Positions 43,984 through 51,509 of a stretch of DNA of 64,000 bases are shown here, one piece after another. The stretch spans positions 620,001-684,000 of the forward strand of contig NZ_FNRA01000001.1 of assembly GCF_900107535.1 (NCBI RefSeq). The letters run 5' to 3'. The notes beneath the pieces were generated by a model. That model did not search any database. It was not told where the DNA came from and saw only the letters and a program-made list of their open reading frames with translations. The stretch comes from Pedobacter hartonius (GTDB taxonomy: Bacteria; Bacteroidota; Bacteroidia; Sphingobacteriales; Sphingobacteriaceae). Each line of letters opens with the position of its first letter. Position 1 is the first letter of the stretch. The position numbers were made by a program, and so were the translations under genes.

Positions 43984-44445
43984 ATGGCATTTACCCCCAC
44001 AGCATTAAACCTACCGCCGTACCCTTTCAAAATCACGTTGAAAGAAAATCAGCATTTCATCTTTGATGAAGTTAGAAAAAAGCACCTGGTTTTAACCCCT
44101 GAGGAATGGGTACGCCAGCATTTTATCCATTACCTGATCAGGGACAAAAAGTTCCCCAGGTCTCTGATACAGATTGAAGGCGGACTGAGCCTAAATCAAT
44201 TACAAAAGCGTACTGACATCGTGATCTTCAATACCGCAGGAGAGAGAATTATGGTGATCGAATGCAAGGCACCTGCTGTTAAGATCTCGCAGGGAGTATT
44301 TGATCAGGCTGCAAGATATAATTCTGTACACCAGGCCAAATGGCTGGTGGTTACAAACGGGCTGAAACACTGTTATGCGCAGATTGATCATGAAGCTTCA
44401 AAGTTTTTGTTCTTTGAGGAGTTACCCGAATATGGCATGTTGTAA
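43984..44445 (+). CDS. Orphan type I restriction HsdR N-terminal-domain protein
   Basis: 153 residues, a single PD-(D/E)xK nuclease-fold domain like the N-terminus of HsdR: PEEWVRQHFIHYLI, then RTDIVIFNTAGERIMVIECK with the Asp, Glu and Lys of the active site, and a Gln-like AARYN motif. No helicase, methylase or specificity gene is nearby, so it is not a restriction system. It is divergent from holA. Its role is unknown; a repair or recombination job is possible. Confidence 0.85.
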   Translation: MAFTPTALNLPPYPFKITLKENQHFIFDEVRKKHLVLTPEEWVRQHFIHYLIRDKKFPRSLIQIEGGLSLNQLQKRTDIVIFNTAGERIMVIECKAPAVKISQGVFDQAARYNSVHQAKWLVVTNGLKHCYAQIDHEASKFLFFEELPEYGML

Positions 44446-44541
44446 TTATCCATCAGAAATTAAAATAATTTTAGAATAAGGCAACCGATAGTATGTACCT
44501 TACGTAAATGTATTTAGAACCAGACTTAATAACTACATAAC

Positions 44542-45183
44542 GTGATCAAAGTACTTCTCGCAGATAAGCAAATATTAACCCGTGAAGGGGTCATATCCGT
44601 ATTATCAAATCATCATGATATTGAGGTGCTGGGAACTGCGGCTTCCCCTGAAGAGCTAAAAAAAATGCTCTGGGCACTAAAACCTGATGTAATTATCATG
44701 GACCATAATTATGGACATGACTACTCGGCGAATGATATTCAAAATATCTACGCGTCATTTGACTTTGCACGGATTTTAATCCTGTCCAACAGGCAGCATA
44801 AGAACGATATTCTTGAGATCATCAATCACGGTATCAGAAGTTATGTATGTAAGGAGTCTTCCGTTGAAGAACTTCTAGAGGCCATTCATGCCACGGCCAG
44901 GAACGAACAGTACTATTGCAAAAAGACTCAGGAAACCCTCTTCGGTCATAAGCTGCCTGCAAGAAAGGCAGATGGCACTCCCCTGCTGTCTTACCGTGAA
45001 ACGGAGATTATCCAGTTAATTGCTGAAGGTAAAGCCAACAAAGAAATTGCGGAAAAGCTGTTTCTGAGTGTGCACACGATTAAAACACACCGTAAGAATA
45101 TCATCAAAAAACTGGGTTTTACCTTTAAACATGCTTCAGAATTAATTTTTCTGCTGAGTTATATTAACGACGTCTTTATTTAG
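44542..45183 (+). CDS. NarL/FixJ-type response regulator (LuxR HTH)
   Basis: 213 residues, GTG start. Receiver domain (1-120): phosphoacceptor Asp in DVIIMDHNYG near residue 53 and the switch Lys in YVCKESS. The acidic pair near residue 7 is A-D-K where D-D is usual, so Mg2+ binding may be altered. The LuxR helix-turn-helix is at about 148-205 (YRETEIIQLIAEGKANKEIA). No histidine kinase lies in the window. It precedes the metal-uptake operon by about 90 bases and could control it, but that is only position. Confidence 0.87.
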   Translation: MIKVLLADKQILTREGVISVLSNHHDIEVLGTAASPEELKKMLWALKPDVIIMDHNYGHDYSANDIQNIYASFDFARILILSNRQHKNDILEIINHGIRSYVCKESSVEELLEAIHATARNEQYYCKKTQETLFGHKLPARKADGTPLLSYRETEIIQLIAEGKANKEIAEKLFLSVHTIKTHRKNIIKKLGFTFKHASELIFLLSYINDVFI

Positions 45184-45196
45184 ACTGATTATTAAT

Positions 45197-45214
45197 ATAC
45201 CCCCAGGGGGGTAT
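45197..45214. promoter_or_regulatory. GC-rich palindromic operator ATACCCCC-AG-GGGGGTAT
   Basis: A perfect 8-bp inverted repeat with a 2-base spacer. Its right end overlaps the -33 TTG (45214-45216) of the next operon, the position for a repressor. The C-run/G-run form recalls operators of the CsoR/RcnR metal sensors; that match is by eye only. Confidence 0.5.
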
Positions 45215-45244
45215 TGCCATGCCCCGTTCCCGAATCTAAATTTG
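45214..45244 (+). promoter_or_regulatory. Full -33/-7 promoter of the metal-uptake operon
   Basis: TTG (45214-45216), 20-base spacer, TAAATTTG (45237-45244), 32 bases before the ATG at 45277. Confidence 0.75.
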
Positions 45245-45276
45245 CGTTATTATAATAAGCAACTGATAACTCAAAT

Positions 45277-46368
45277 ATGAAAAGAACATTTACAGCACTC
45301 AGCCTTTCGGCACTGGTACTGATCGCAGCAAGCTGCAGTAAGGATTCAGACAATGGTGGAGATACCATTCCGGTTTATACTGTCCCGACAACCTATAATT
45401 TCTCAAATGTAGATTTTTCAGCTTCAACTACCCGCCTGGGAATGGCTACTGAAATGTCTAACCTGATGAAAAATGCAATCTCAGGCCCGGTTGACGGAGC
45501 AAAGCTAAAAGCGATGTTCAGCAATACAGGCGCACCATTTGCCACAGCTGCTTACAATACTTCAGGTATCCAGATCAAAGATCAGACTGCAGCCCTGTTC
45601 CAGACAGACGTACTGAGTTTTATTGACAGCCTCGTAAAGGTTAGCCAGTCTACCCAGCCAGCCAGCAGAGGAGTTGCAGGCGTGGGTAAAAACGCGGCAA
45701 ATACACCTGTATATGCATTAACGGGCTCGGGCATCAACTATGCTCAGGTATTTAACAAAACCATCATGGGCGGACTGATCACCTACCAGATCGTAAGCAA
45801 CTATATGGATGGTGGAATCAGCTCTTCAGTGAACAACACGACAGTTGTTACCGGAAGCGGAACGGCCATGGAACACAATTGGGACCTCGCCTTCGGTTAC
45901 TGGAGCGTGCCTATCGACTTTCCAACCAATAAAACCGGCGTAAAATTCTGGGGAAGCTACAGCACCCAGGTAGATGCAGGCTATCCGGCCAATAAAACCC
46001 TGATGGATGCCTTCCTGAAAGGAAGAGCAGCGATCAGCAACAAGGATGATAAAACCAAACTTGCCCAGGCCACTATTATCCTGGAGGCCTTCGAAAAGCT
46101 AACCGCTGCAGCAGCCCTTCAGGAGGTAAAAGAAGTGAAAGAATCCATCAATGATAACATTGTAAGAAACAGCAGGCTTTCTGAATGTTACGGATTTGTC
46201 TACTCTTTGAAATACAATCCAAAGAAAAAAATCACTGATGCAAAGATCAATGAGATACTTGCTTTGTTCCCCAAAAACTTTTATGACCTGACCCCTGTCC
46301 AGCTGGATGCGATCAGGGATGCGGTTGCCGCACAATACGGATTTGAAAGTGTGAAAGACATTTTATAG
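45277..46368 (+). CDS. DUF4856 lipoprotein
   Basis: 363 residues with a lipoprotein signal (LSALVLIAASC, Cys20), then TYNFSNVDFSASTTRLGMAT and MEHNWDLAFGYWSVP, which mark the DUF4856 family of Bacteroidota. The helical C-terminus suggests an imelysin-like, all-helical fold. It is the first gene of the operon with imelysin, HTTM and a TonB-dependent receptor, so a surface or periplasmic part of iron or other metal uptake is likely. Function not established. Confidence 0.8.
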   Translation: MKRTFTALSLSALVLIAASCSKDSDNGGDTIPVYTVPTTYNFSNVDFSASTTRLGMATEMSNLMKNAISGPVDGAKLKAMFSNTGAPFATAAYNTSGIQIKDQTAALFQTDVLSFIDSLVKVSQSTQPASRGVAGVGKNAANTPVYALTGSGINYAQVFNKTIMGGLITYQIVSNYMDGGISSSVNNTTVVTGSGTAMEHNWDLAFGYWSVPIDFPTNKTGVKFWGSYSTQVDAGYPANKTLMDAFLKGRAAISNKDDKTKLAQATIILEAFEKLTAAAALQEVKEVKESINDNIVRNSRLSECYGFVYSLKYNPKKKITDAKINEILALFPKNFYDLTPVQLDAIRDAVAAQYGFESVKDIL

Positions 46369-46392
46369 TCTTCCCCAGGTTTCCCGAAAATC

Positions 46393-46422
46393 AGCCAGCC
46401 TCAGTAATAACCGGGGCTGGCT
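46393..46422 (+). terminator. Intergenic hairpin (partial terminator) inside the operon
   Basis: AGCCAGCC (46393-46400) pairs with GGCTGGCT (46415-46422), followed by TTAAAC. Between DUF4856 and imelysin genes it could lower expression of the distal genes. Confidence 0.5.
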
Positions 46423-46438
46423 TTAAACAAAATTTACA

Positions 46439-47554
46439 ATGCGAAAATCCATTTATGTAGCTTTAATCGCTGCTTCGACACTGATTGCTGTACAGTCCTG
46501 TAAAAAATCTGGCAGCTCCTCCTCTACTGATAATTCCTCGTCCTTTGACAATAAAGGCATGCTCAGGAACATCAGTACCAATATCATCTTACCGGCATAC
46601 ACCTCCTTCCAAACCGCCTCAGTCAATTTAGACGCTGCGGTTTCAGCATTTAACGCCAGTCCGGACAACACCAGACTTCTGGCGCTGCAGACAGCATTTC
46701 AGGCTACATATAAACAATGGCAGGCTGTCTCGGTCTTTGAATTCGGCCCGGCAGAGACCGCAACACTGAGAGTGAATGTAAACACTTATCCAACCAGTGT
46801 ATCCCAGATCAGTTCAAATATCAGTTCAGGGACCTATGACCTCAGTACATTTGCCAATCTGTCGGCAAAAGGCCTTCCTGCAATGGATTATCTGTTATTT
46901 GGCCTGGGTGCTGATAATAGCTCTATTTTACTGATGTACACTTCCGACGCAGCAGCGGCGAACAGGAAAGCTTACCTGGCTAAACTGTCTGCAGAAATTA
47001 AAGCAGCGGCTACAACTGTTTTAACGGGTTGGTCCACTTATAAAGCAACTTTCGACGCTTCTGCAGGCACTGCAACTGGCAGTTCTACCAGTCTGCTGAT
47101 TAACCAGTTGGTGTACGACTATGAGATCCTTAAAAATTACGAGGTTGGTGTTCCGGCTGGGGTACAGTCAATGGGCACTACCTTTCCAACAAAGGTTCAG
47201 GCCTATTACTCCAAAATGTCTGTCCAGTTGGCCATCCTGCACATACAGGCGATACAAAACATTTATCTGGGCAAAAGTACCCAGGGAGACGGATTGGGCT
47301 TAGATGATTATCTGGTCAAGGCAAATGCCAAAAAAGACGGAGCATCGCTAAACACCACTATCCAGAATCAGTTTGCAGCTGCACTAGCCAAACTGCAGGG
47401 ATTAACAGATCCTTTGTCAGATCAGATCAAAACCAACCCCGCTGCTGTAACCGCCGCTTATACCGAGCTGCAAAAACTTACGGTATTGCTCAAAACAGAT
47501 ATGACCTCCTCACTGGGCGTTTTAATCACCTTTGGTGACAATGACGGAGATTAA
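46439..47554 (+). CDS. Imelysin family protein (peptidase M75-like, iron-regulated)
   Basis: 371 residues with lipoprotein signal (ASTLIAVQSC). Family marks: ILPAYTSFQ near the start, QWQAVSVFEFGPAE, and GLPAMDYLLFGLG, the position of the GxHxxE motif, here without the His. The helical duplication covers most of the chain. Imelysins bind iron or iron-loaded ligands at the outer membrane. It overlaps the start of the HTTM gene by 14 bases. Confidence 0.87.
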   Translation: MRKSIYVALIAASTLIAVQSCKKSGSSSSTDNSSSFDNKGMLRNISTNIILPAYTSFQTASVNLDAAVSAFNASPDNTRLLALQTAFQATYKQWQAVSVFEFGPAETATLRVNVNTYPTSVSQISSNISSGTYDLSTFANLSAKGLPAMDYLLFGLGADNSSILLMYTSDAAAANRKAYLAKLSAEIKAAATTVLTGWSTYKATFDASAGTATGSSTSLLINQLVYDYEILKNYEVGVPAGVQSMGTTFPTKVQAYYSKMSVQLAILHIQAIQNIYLGKSTQGDGLGLDDYLVKANAKKDGASLNTTIQNQFAAALAKLQGLTDPLSDQIKTNPAAVTAAYTELQKLTVLLKTDMTSSLGVLITFGDNDGD

Positions 47555-48884
47555 CACCTCAAAACACATAGCCCCGCTTGTCGTTCTACGGATGGCATTC
47601 GGGGTTATTATGCTCATCAGCACTGTCCGCTTTGTCTTAAGGGGGTGGATAGATGCATTTTATATTCATCCAAAGTTCCATTTTACATTTTATGGTTTCG
47701 GATGGGTAAAACCAATGGGGGCGACAGGCATGTATGCCCTGTTCTCATTGCTTATCATTGCCGCCATTTTCGTAACCATAGGTTTGTTTTACAGGACTGC
47801 TATCCTGCTCTTTTTCCTCTGTTTTACTTATGTAGAACTGATTGACAAAACCACTTATCTCAATCACTATTACTTTATCAGTGTCATGGCTTTTCTGATG
47901 ATACTGGTTCCTGCAAACCGTTATTTCTCTGTCGATGTGATACGGAATCCCCGAATAAAAACTATCCGGGTTCCTGCCTGGACCATCAACATCTTTAAAT
48001 TACAGCTCCTGCTGGTCTATCTTTTTGCCGGAATATCCAAATTAAACTATGACTGGCTCATTGCGGCCATGCCACTCCGCATATGGCTGCCGGCGAATAG
48101 CAATTTACCTGTCATAGGCGGCCTTTTAAGCAAGCTTTGGGTTGCTTATGCATTCAGCTGGTGCGGTGCGGTATTCGACCTTTTTATTGGTTTTTTACTG
48201 CTAAATCCCTCTACAAGGAAACCAGCTTATCTGATGGTGATCATTTTTCACCTGGTAACCGCCTGGCTCTTCAGGATAGGGATGTTCCCCTATATCATGA
48301 TCTTTGTCACCATTATTTTCTTTTCAACGCAGACACATCTAAAGATCATCAGCGTGCTCAGAAAGATACTTCGGGCTGTAGCCGGGGAGCGGGAAACACC
48401 GGGTATACCTTATAGACTCTCTGTTTCCAAACGTAACGTTATATATGCCATTCTGATCCTTCATTTTACCATTCAGGCACTGCTGCCCTTCAGGTATTTA
48501 CTCTACCCCGGAAGCCTGTACTGGACGGAAGAGGGCTATCGTTTCTCATGGCGTGTCATGCTGATGGAGAAAGGGGGAACAGCCTTCTTTCATGTTAAAG
48601 ATCCGGAAACGGGCCTGCAATCTGAGATCATCAATGCACAATACCTTACGCCTTTCCAGGAAAACATGATGGCTACCCAGCCCGATATGATCCTTCAGTA
48701 TGCACATTTGCTGGCCCGGGAATATCAAAAGAAAGGGATTAAACATCCTGTAGTTACCGCCGAAAGTTATGTCACGCTGAATGGAATCGGCAGCAGGTTA
48801 TATATCGACAGTACCGTAAATCTGACGAACGAAAAAGAAACTTTTGACCACAAAAAATGGATCCTTCCATTTCATAGAAAATAA
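47541..48884 (+). CDS. HTTM domain protein (vitamin K-dependent gamma-carboxylase-like)
   Basis: 447 residues from ATG 47541; the in-frame TTG 9 bases earlier is less likely. About seven to eight transmembrane helices up to residue 330: DKTTYLNHYYFISVMAFLM, LLLVYLFAGISKLNYDWL and FHLVTAWLFRIGMFPYIMI are the HTTM signature, and a soluble C-terminal part follows. Bacterial members have no known carboxylation target. In this operon it probably works on, or with, the lipoproteins or the receptor. Confidence 0.85.
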   Translation: MTEINTSKHIAPLVVLRMAFGVIMLISTVRFVLRGWIDAFYIHPKFHFTFYGFGWVKPMGATGMYALFSLLIIAAIFVTIGLFYRTAILLFFLCFTYVELIDKTTYLNHYYFISVMAFLMILVPANRYFSVDVIRNPRIKTIRVPAWTINIFKLQLLLVYLFAGISKLNYDWLIAAMPLRIWLPANSNLPVIGGLLSKLWVAYAFSWCGAVFDLFIGFLLLNPSTRKPAYLMVIIFHLVTAWLFRIGMFPYIMIFVTIIFFSTQTHLKIISVLRKILRAVAGERETPGIPYRLSVSKRNVIYAILILHFTIQALLPFRYLLYPGSLYWTEEGYRFSWRVMLMEKGGTAFFHVKDPETGLQSEIINAQYLTPFQENMMATQPDMILQYAHLLAREYQKKGIKHPVVTAESYVTLNGIGSRLYIDSTVNLTNEKETFDHKKWILPFHRK

Positions 48885-48886
48885 GA

Positions 48887-51328
48887 ATGAAACACATCTT
48901 TACACTGATCTTTCTACTGTTAACTATCACTTCCTTCAACCTGTCGGCTCAAAACTTTACCGTACAAGGCCAGATTAAAACGGCTTCGGGCGAAGGTATA
49001 CCAGGGGTTTCAGTGTCTTTAAAAAAAACACACCATTCCGCAGTGGGCGACCAGGCAGGAAATTACAGCTTAACAGGTATAAAACCGGCTGCCTATACCA
49101 TGGAAATTTCTGCCGTCGGATACCAGCTGCTGGTCCGCACACTAAAAGTCAGCAGCAGCCTCACCTTAAACCTGGTGATGGAGGAATCGGTAAAACAGCT
49201 GCTTGATGTAAAAATAAGAGCCGAAGATGAAGAGACATTTGGCGTTACACGCTTAAAGGCAGTAGAGGGCACCACCATTAATGCAGGTAAAAAAAGTGAG
49301 GTCATTGTACTGAATGATGTGGTAGGCAATATGGCCACCAACAATACCAGGCAGATATATGCAAAGGTGGCAGGCCTGAACATCTGGGAAAATGATGGCG
49401 CTGGTATTCAGCTGGGCATCGGCGGAAGAGGATTAAACCCAAACAGGATTACCAACTTTAATACCAGGCAAAACGGATATGACATCAGTGCCGATGCACT
49501 AGGTTATCCCGAAAGCTATTATTCGCCCCCGGCGGAACTGGTAGACCGCATAGAAATCCTAAGGGGCGCGGCTTCCCTGCAGTACGGAACACAGTTCGGC
49601 GGACTGATCAACTTCAAACTTAAGGAAGGCCCCACCACAGACAAACCCATAGAGGTCATCTCCCGTGAAACAGCAGGGTCATGGGGATTTTTCAATACCA
49701 CCAACAGCATTGCCGGTAAGATAAAAAAGGTGCAGTACTATGCGCTTTTCCAGCACAAGTCTGGCGATGGCTGGCGGCCAAATTCCGGTTTTAACGTAAA
49801 CACCGGATACGCATCCGTAATTTATACCATCAATGATAAACTGGCCGTTACTGTTCAGTACACGCATATGAACTATCTTGCCCAACAGCCCGGCGGACTC
49901 ACCGATGCGCAATTCGCTGAAGATCCGCGTCAGTCTGTAAGGGCCAGAAACTGGTTTAAAGTAGACTGGAACCTCGGCGCGGCAATTTTAGACTTCCAGA
50001 TCAATGACCACCTGAAACTGAACTCAAGGTTCTTCGGCCTGTCAGCAGACAGGGATGCGCTGGGCGATCTGGATTTTATTAACCGCCCTGACCCTGGTTT
50101 GCCAAGAGACCTGTACAAGGATAAATACAGCAATTACGGCAATGAAACCCGCCTTTTGTATGCCTATAACATCAACAACAATCCGCAGAACCTTCTGTTG
50201 GGTGTGAGAGCTTACAGAGGCCATACTGACCGCCAGCAAGGGATCGGAAACGATGGCAGCACGGGTAATTCGTCCGACTTTGATTACGTGATCAGCGATG
50301 CCAATGCCTATTCAAAATACAATTTCCCGAATTACAACCTGGCTTTATTTGCTGAAAATATATTTAAGATCAGCCCAAAATTCAGCGTGATTCCCGGTAT
50401 CCGGTTTGAAAACATCATCACCAAAGCCGACGGTTTTTATTCAAACATCAAAAAAGACCAGGCAGGAAATATTTTCTTTAGCGAGCAGATACAGGAAGAC
50501 AGGAACAGCAGCCGGCGTTTTGTAATAGCTGGGCTCGGATTAAGTTATATGCAGAACGAGGCCATTCAGCTGTATGGCAATATTTCCCAAAACTACAGGG
50601 CCATTAATTTCAATGATATCCATTCTGCAAATCCAAATATCGTCACAAATCCTAATCTAAAAGATGAAAAAGGGTATTCTGCTGATCTGGGTATGAGGGG
50701 AAATATCTCCGGTATCTTCAATTATGATGTCAGTGCCTTCTTTATCAATTATAACAACAGGATTGGAACTGTACAACAGGTAGACCCGGTATCGTTCAAT
50801 ATTTACCGCCTGAGGACCAATGTTTCGCAATCCAGGAACCTGGGCCTCGAATCTTTTGCAGAGCTGGAGCTCCTGCACTTTATCACCCATGACATCACCA
50901 ATAAGAATACAAGGGTATCCCTCTTCACTAACCTTGCATTGATCAACGCGCGTTATGTAAACAGTGATGAACCTGCTTATCAGAATAAAAAGGTAGAACT
51001 GGCACCAGACCTGATCTTTAAAACAGGGCTCTCCTTTCAGCATCAGAGATTTTCAGCCAGCTATCAGGTATCCTACACCAGCGAACAATTTACCGATGCC
51101 ACGAATGCCATCTTTACAAGCAATGCTATCGATGGTTTAATCCCGGCTTATACTGTAATGGATCTTTCTGCGGAATATAAACTCAGTAAAGTTTTCACCA
51201 TACAAAGCTCAGTAAACAACCTCGCAGACAAAAGGTATTTCACCCGCCGTGCTGAAAGTTATCCCGGACCCGGTATCATCCCTGCAGATGCAAGAAGCGT
51301 ATTTTTAACGCTGCAGGTAAAATTATAA
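48887..51328 (+). CDS. TonB-dependent outer membrane receptor (FecA-like)
   Basis: 813 residues. A signal peptide is followed by a carboxypeptidase-regulatory-like domain (about 25-105, GVSVSLKKTHHSAVGDQAGN), the plug (about 130-240, NRITNFNTRQNGYDISADAL; PAELVDRIEILRGAASLQYG) and the 22-strand barrel, ending in LTLQVKL. The plug resembles ferric-citrate receptors. It starts 2 bases after the HTTM stop and is the uptake component of the operon; substrate unknown, iron chelate most likely. Confidence 0.9.
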   Translation: MKHIFTLIFLLLTITSFNLSAQNFTVQGQIKTASGEGIPGVSVSLKKTHHSAVGDQAGNYSLTGIKPAAYTMEISAVGYQLLVRTLKVSSSLTLNLVMEESVKQLLDVKIRAEDEETFGVTRLKAVEGTTINAGKKSEVIVLNDVVGNMATNNTRQIYAKVAGLNIWENDGAGIQLGIGGRGLNPNRITNFNTRQNGYDISADALGYPESYYSPPAELVDRIEILRGAASLQYGTQFGGLINFKLKEGPTTDKPIEVISRETAGSWGFFNTTNSIAGKIKKVQYYALFQHKSGDGWRPNSGFNVNTGYASVIYTINDKLAVTVQYTHMNYLAQQPGGLTDAQFAEDPRQSVRARNWFKVDWNLGAAILDFQINDHLKLNSRFFGLSADRDALGDLDFINRPDPGLPRDLYKDKYSNYGNETRLLYAYNINNNPQNLLLGVRAYRGHTDRQQGIGNDGSTGNSSDFDYVISDANAYSKYNFPNYNLALFAENIFKISPKFSVIPGIRFENIITKADGFYSNIKKDQAGNIFFSEQIQEDRNSSRRFVIAGLGLSYMQNEAIQLYGNISQNYRAINFNDIHSANPNIVTNPNLKDEKGYSADLGMRGNISGIFNYDVSAFFINYNNRIGTVQQVDPVSFNIYRLRTNVSQSRNLGLESFAELELLHFITHDITNKNTRVSLFTNLALINARYVNSDEPAYQNKKVELAPDLIFKTGLSFQHQRFSASYQVSYTSEQFTDATNAIFTSNAIDGLIPAYTVMDLSAEYKLSKVFTIQSSVNNLADKRYFTRRAESYPGPGIIPADARSVFLTLQVKL

Positions 51329-51428
51329 ATGGTATATAGATCTTGACATATAGATATCTACACATCATGATACACGGACTAAGGAAAGAGAATTTATATA
51401 AATCCTGACTGGTAAAGCGCCATACATT

Positions 51429-51509
51429 GGATAAACCCTGTAAAAGGAAAGGTACTTCAATGCTGCTGAAGGGCAGCATTGAAGTACCTTTCCTTTTACA
51501 GCGAAGCCA
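51429..51509. terminator. Long bidirectional terminator element, copy 2 of a possible family
   Basis: A perfect 29-bp stem: 51438-51466 pairs with 51473-51501 around the loop TGAAGG. It is flanked by GGATAAAC (51429-51436) and CAGCGAAGCCA (51499-51509). The apex GCTGCTGAAGGGCAGC is nearly the same as in the element at 27630-27731. It separates the TonB receptor and valS genes, and its right arm includes the valS stop codon. Confidence 0.85.

Noticed and set aside
43984..44445. A type I restriction system
   Set aside because: Only the HsdR N-terminal domain is present; no HsdM, HsdS or helicase part is in the neighbourhood.
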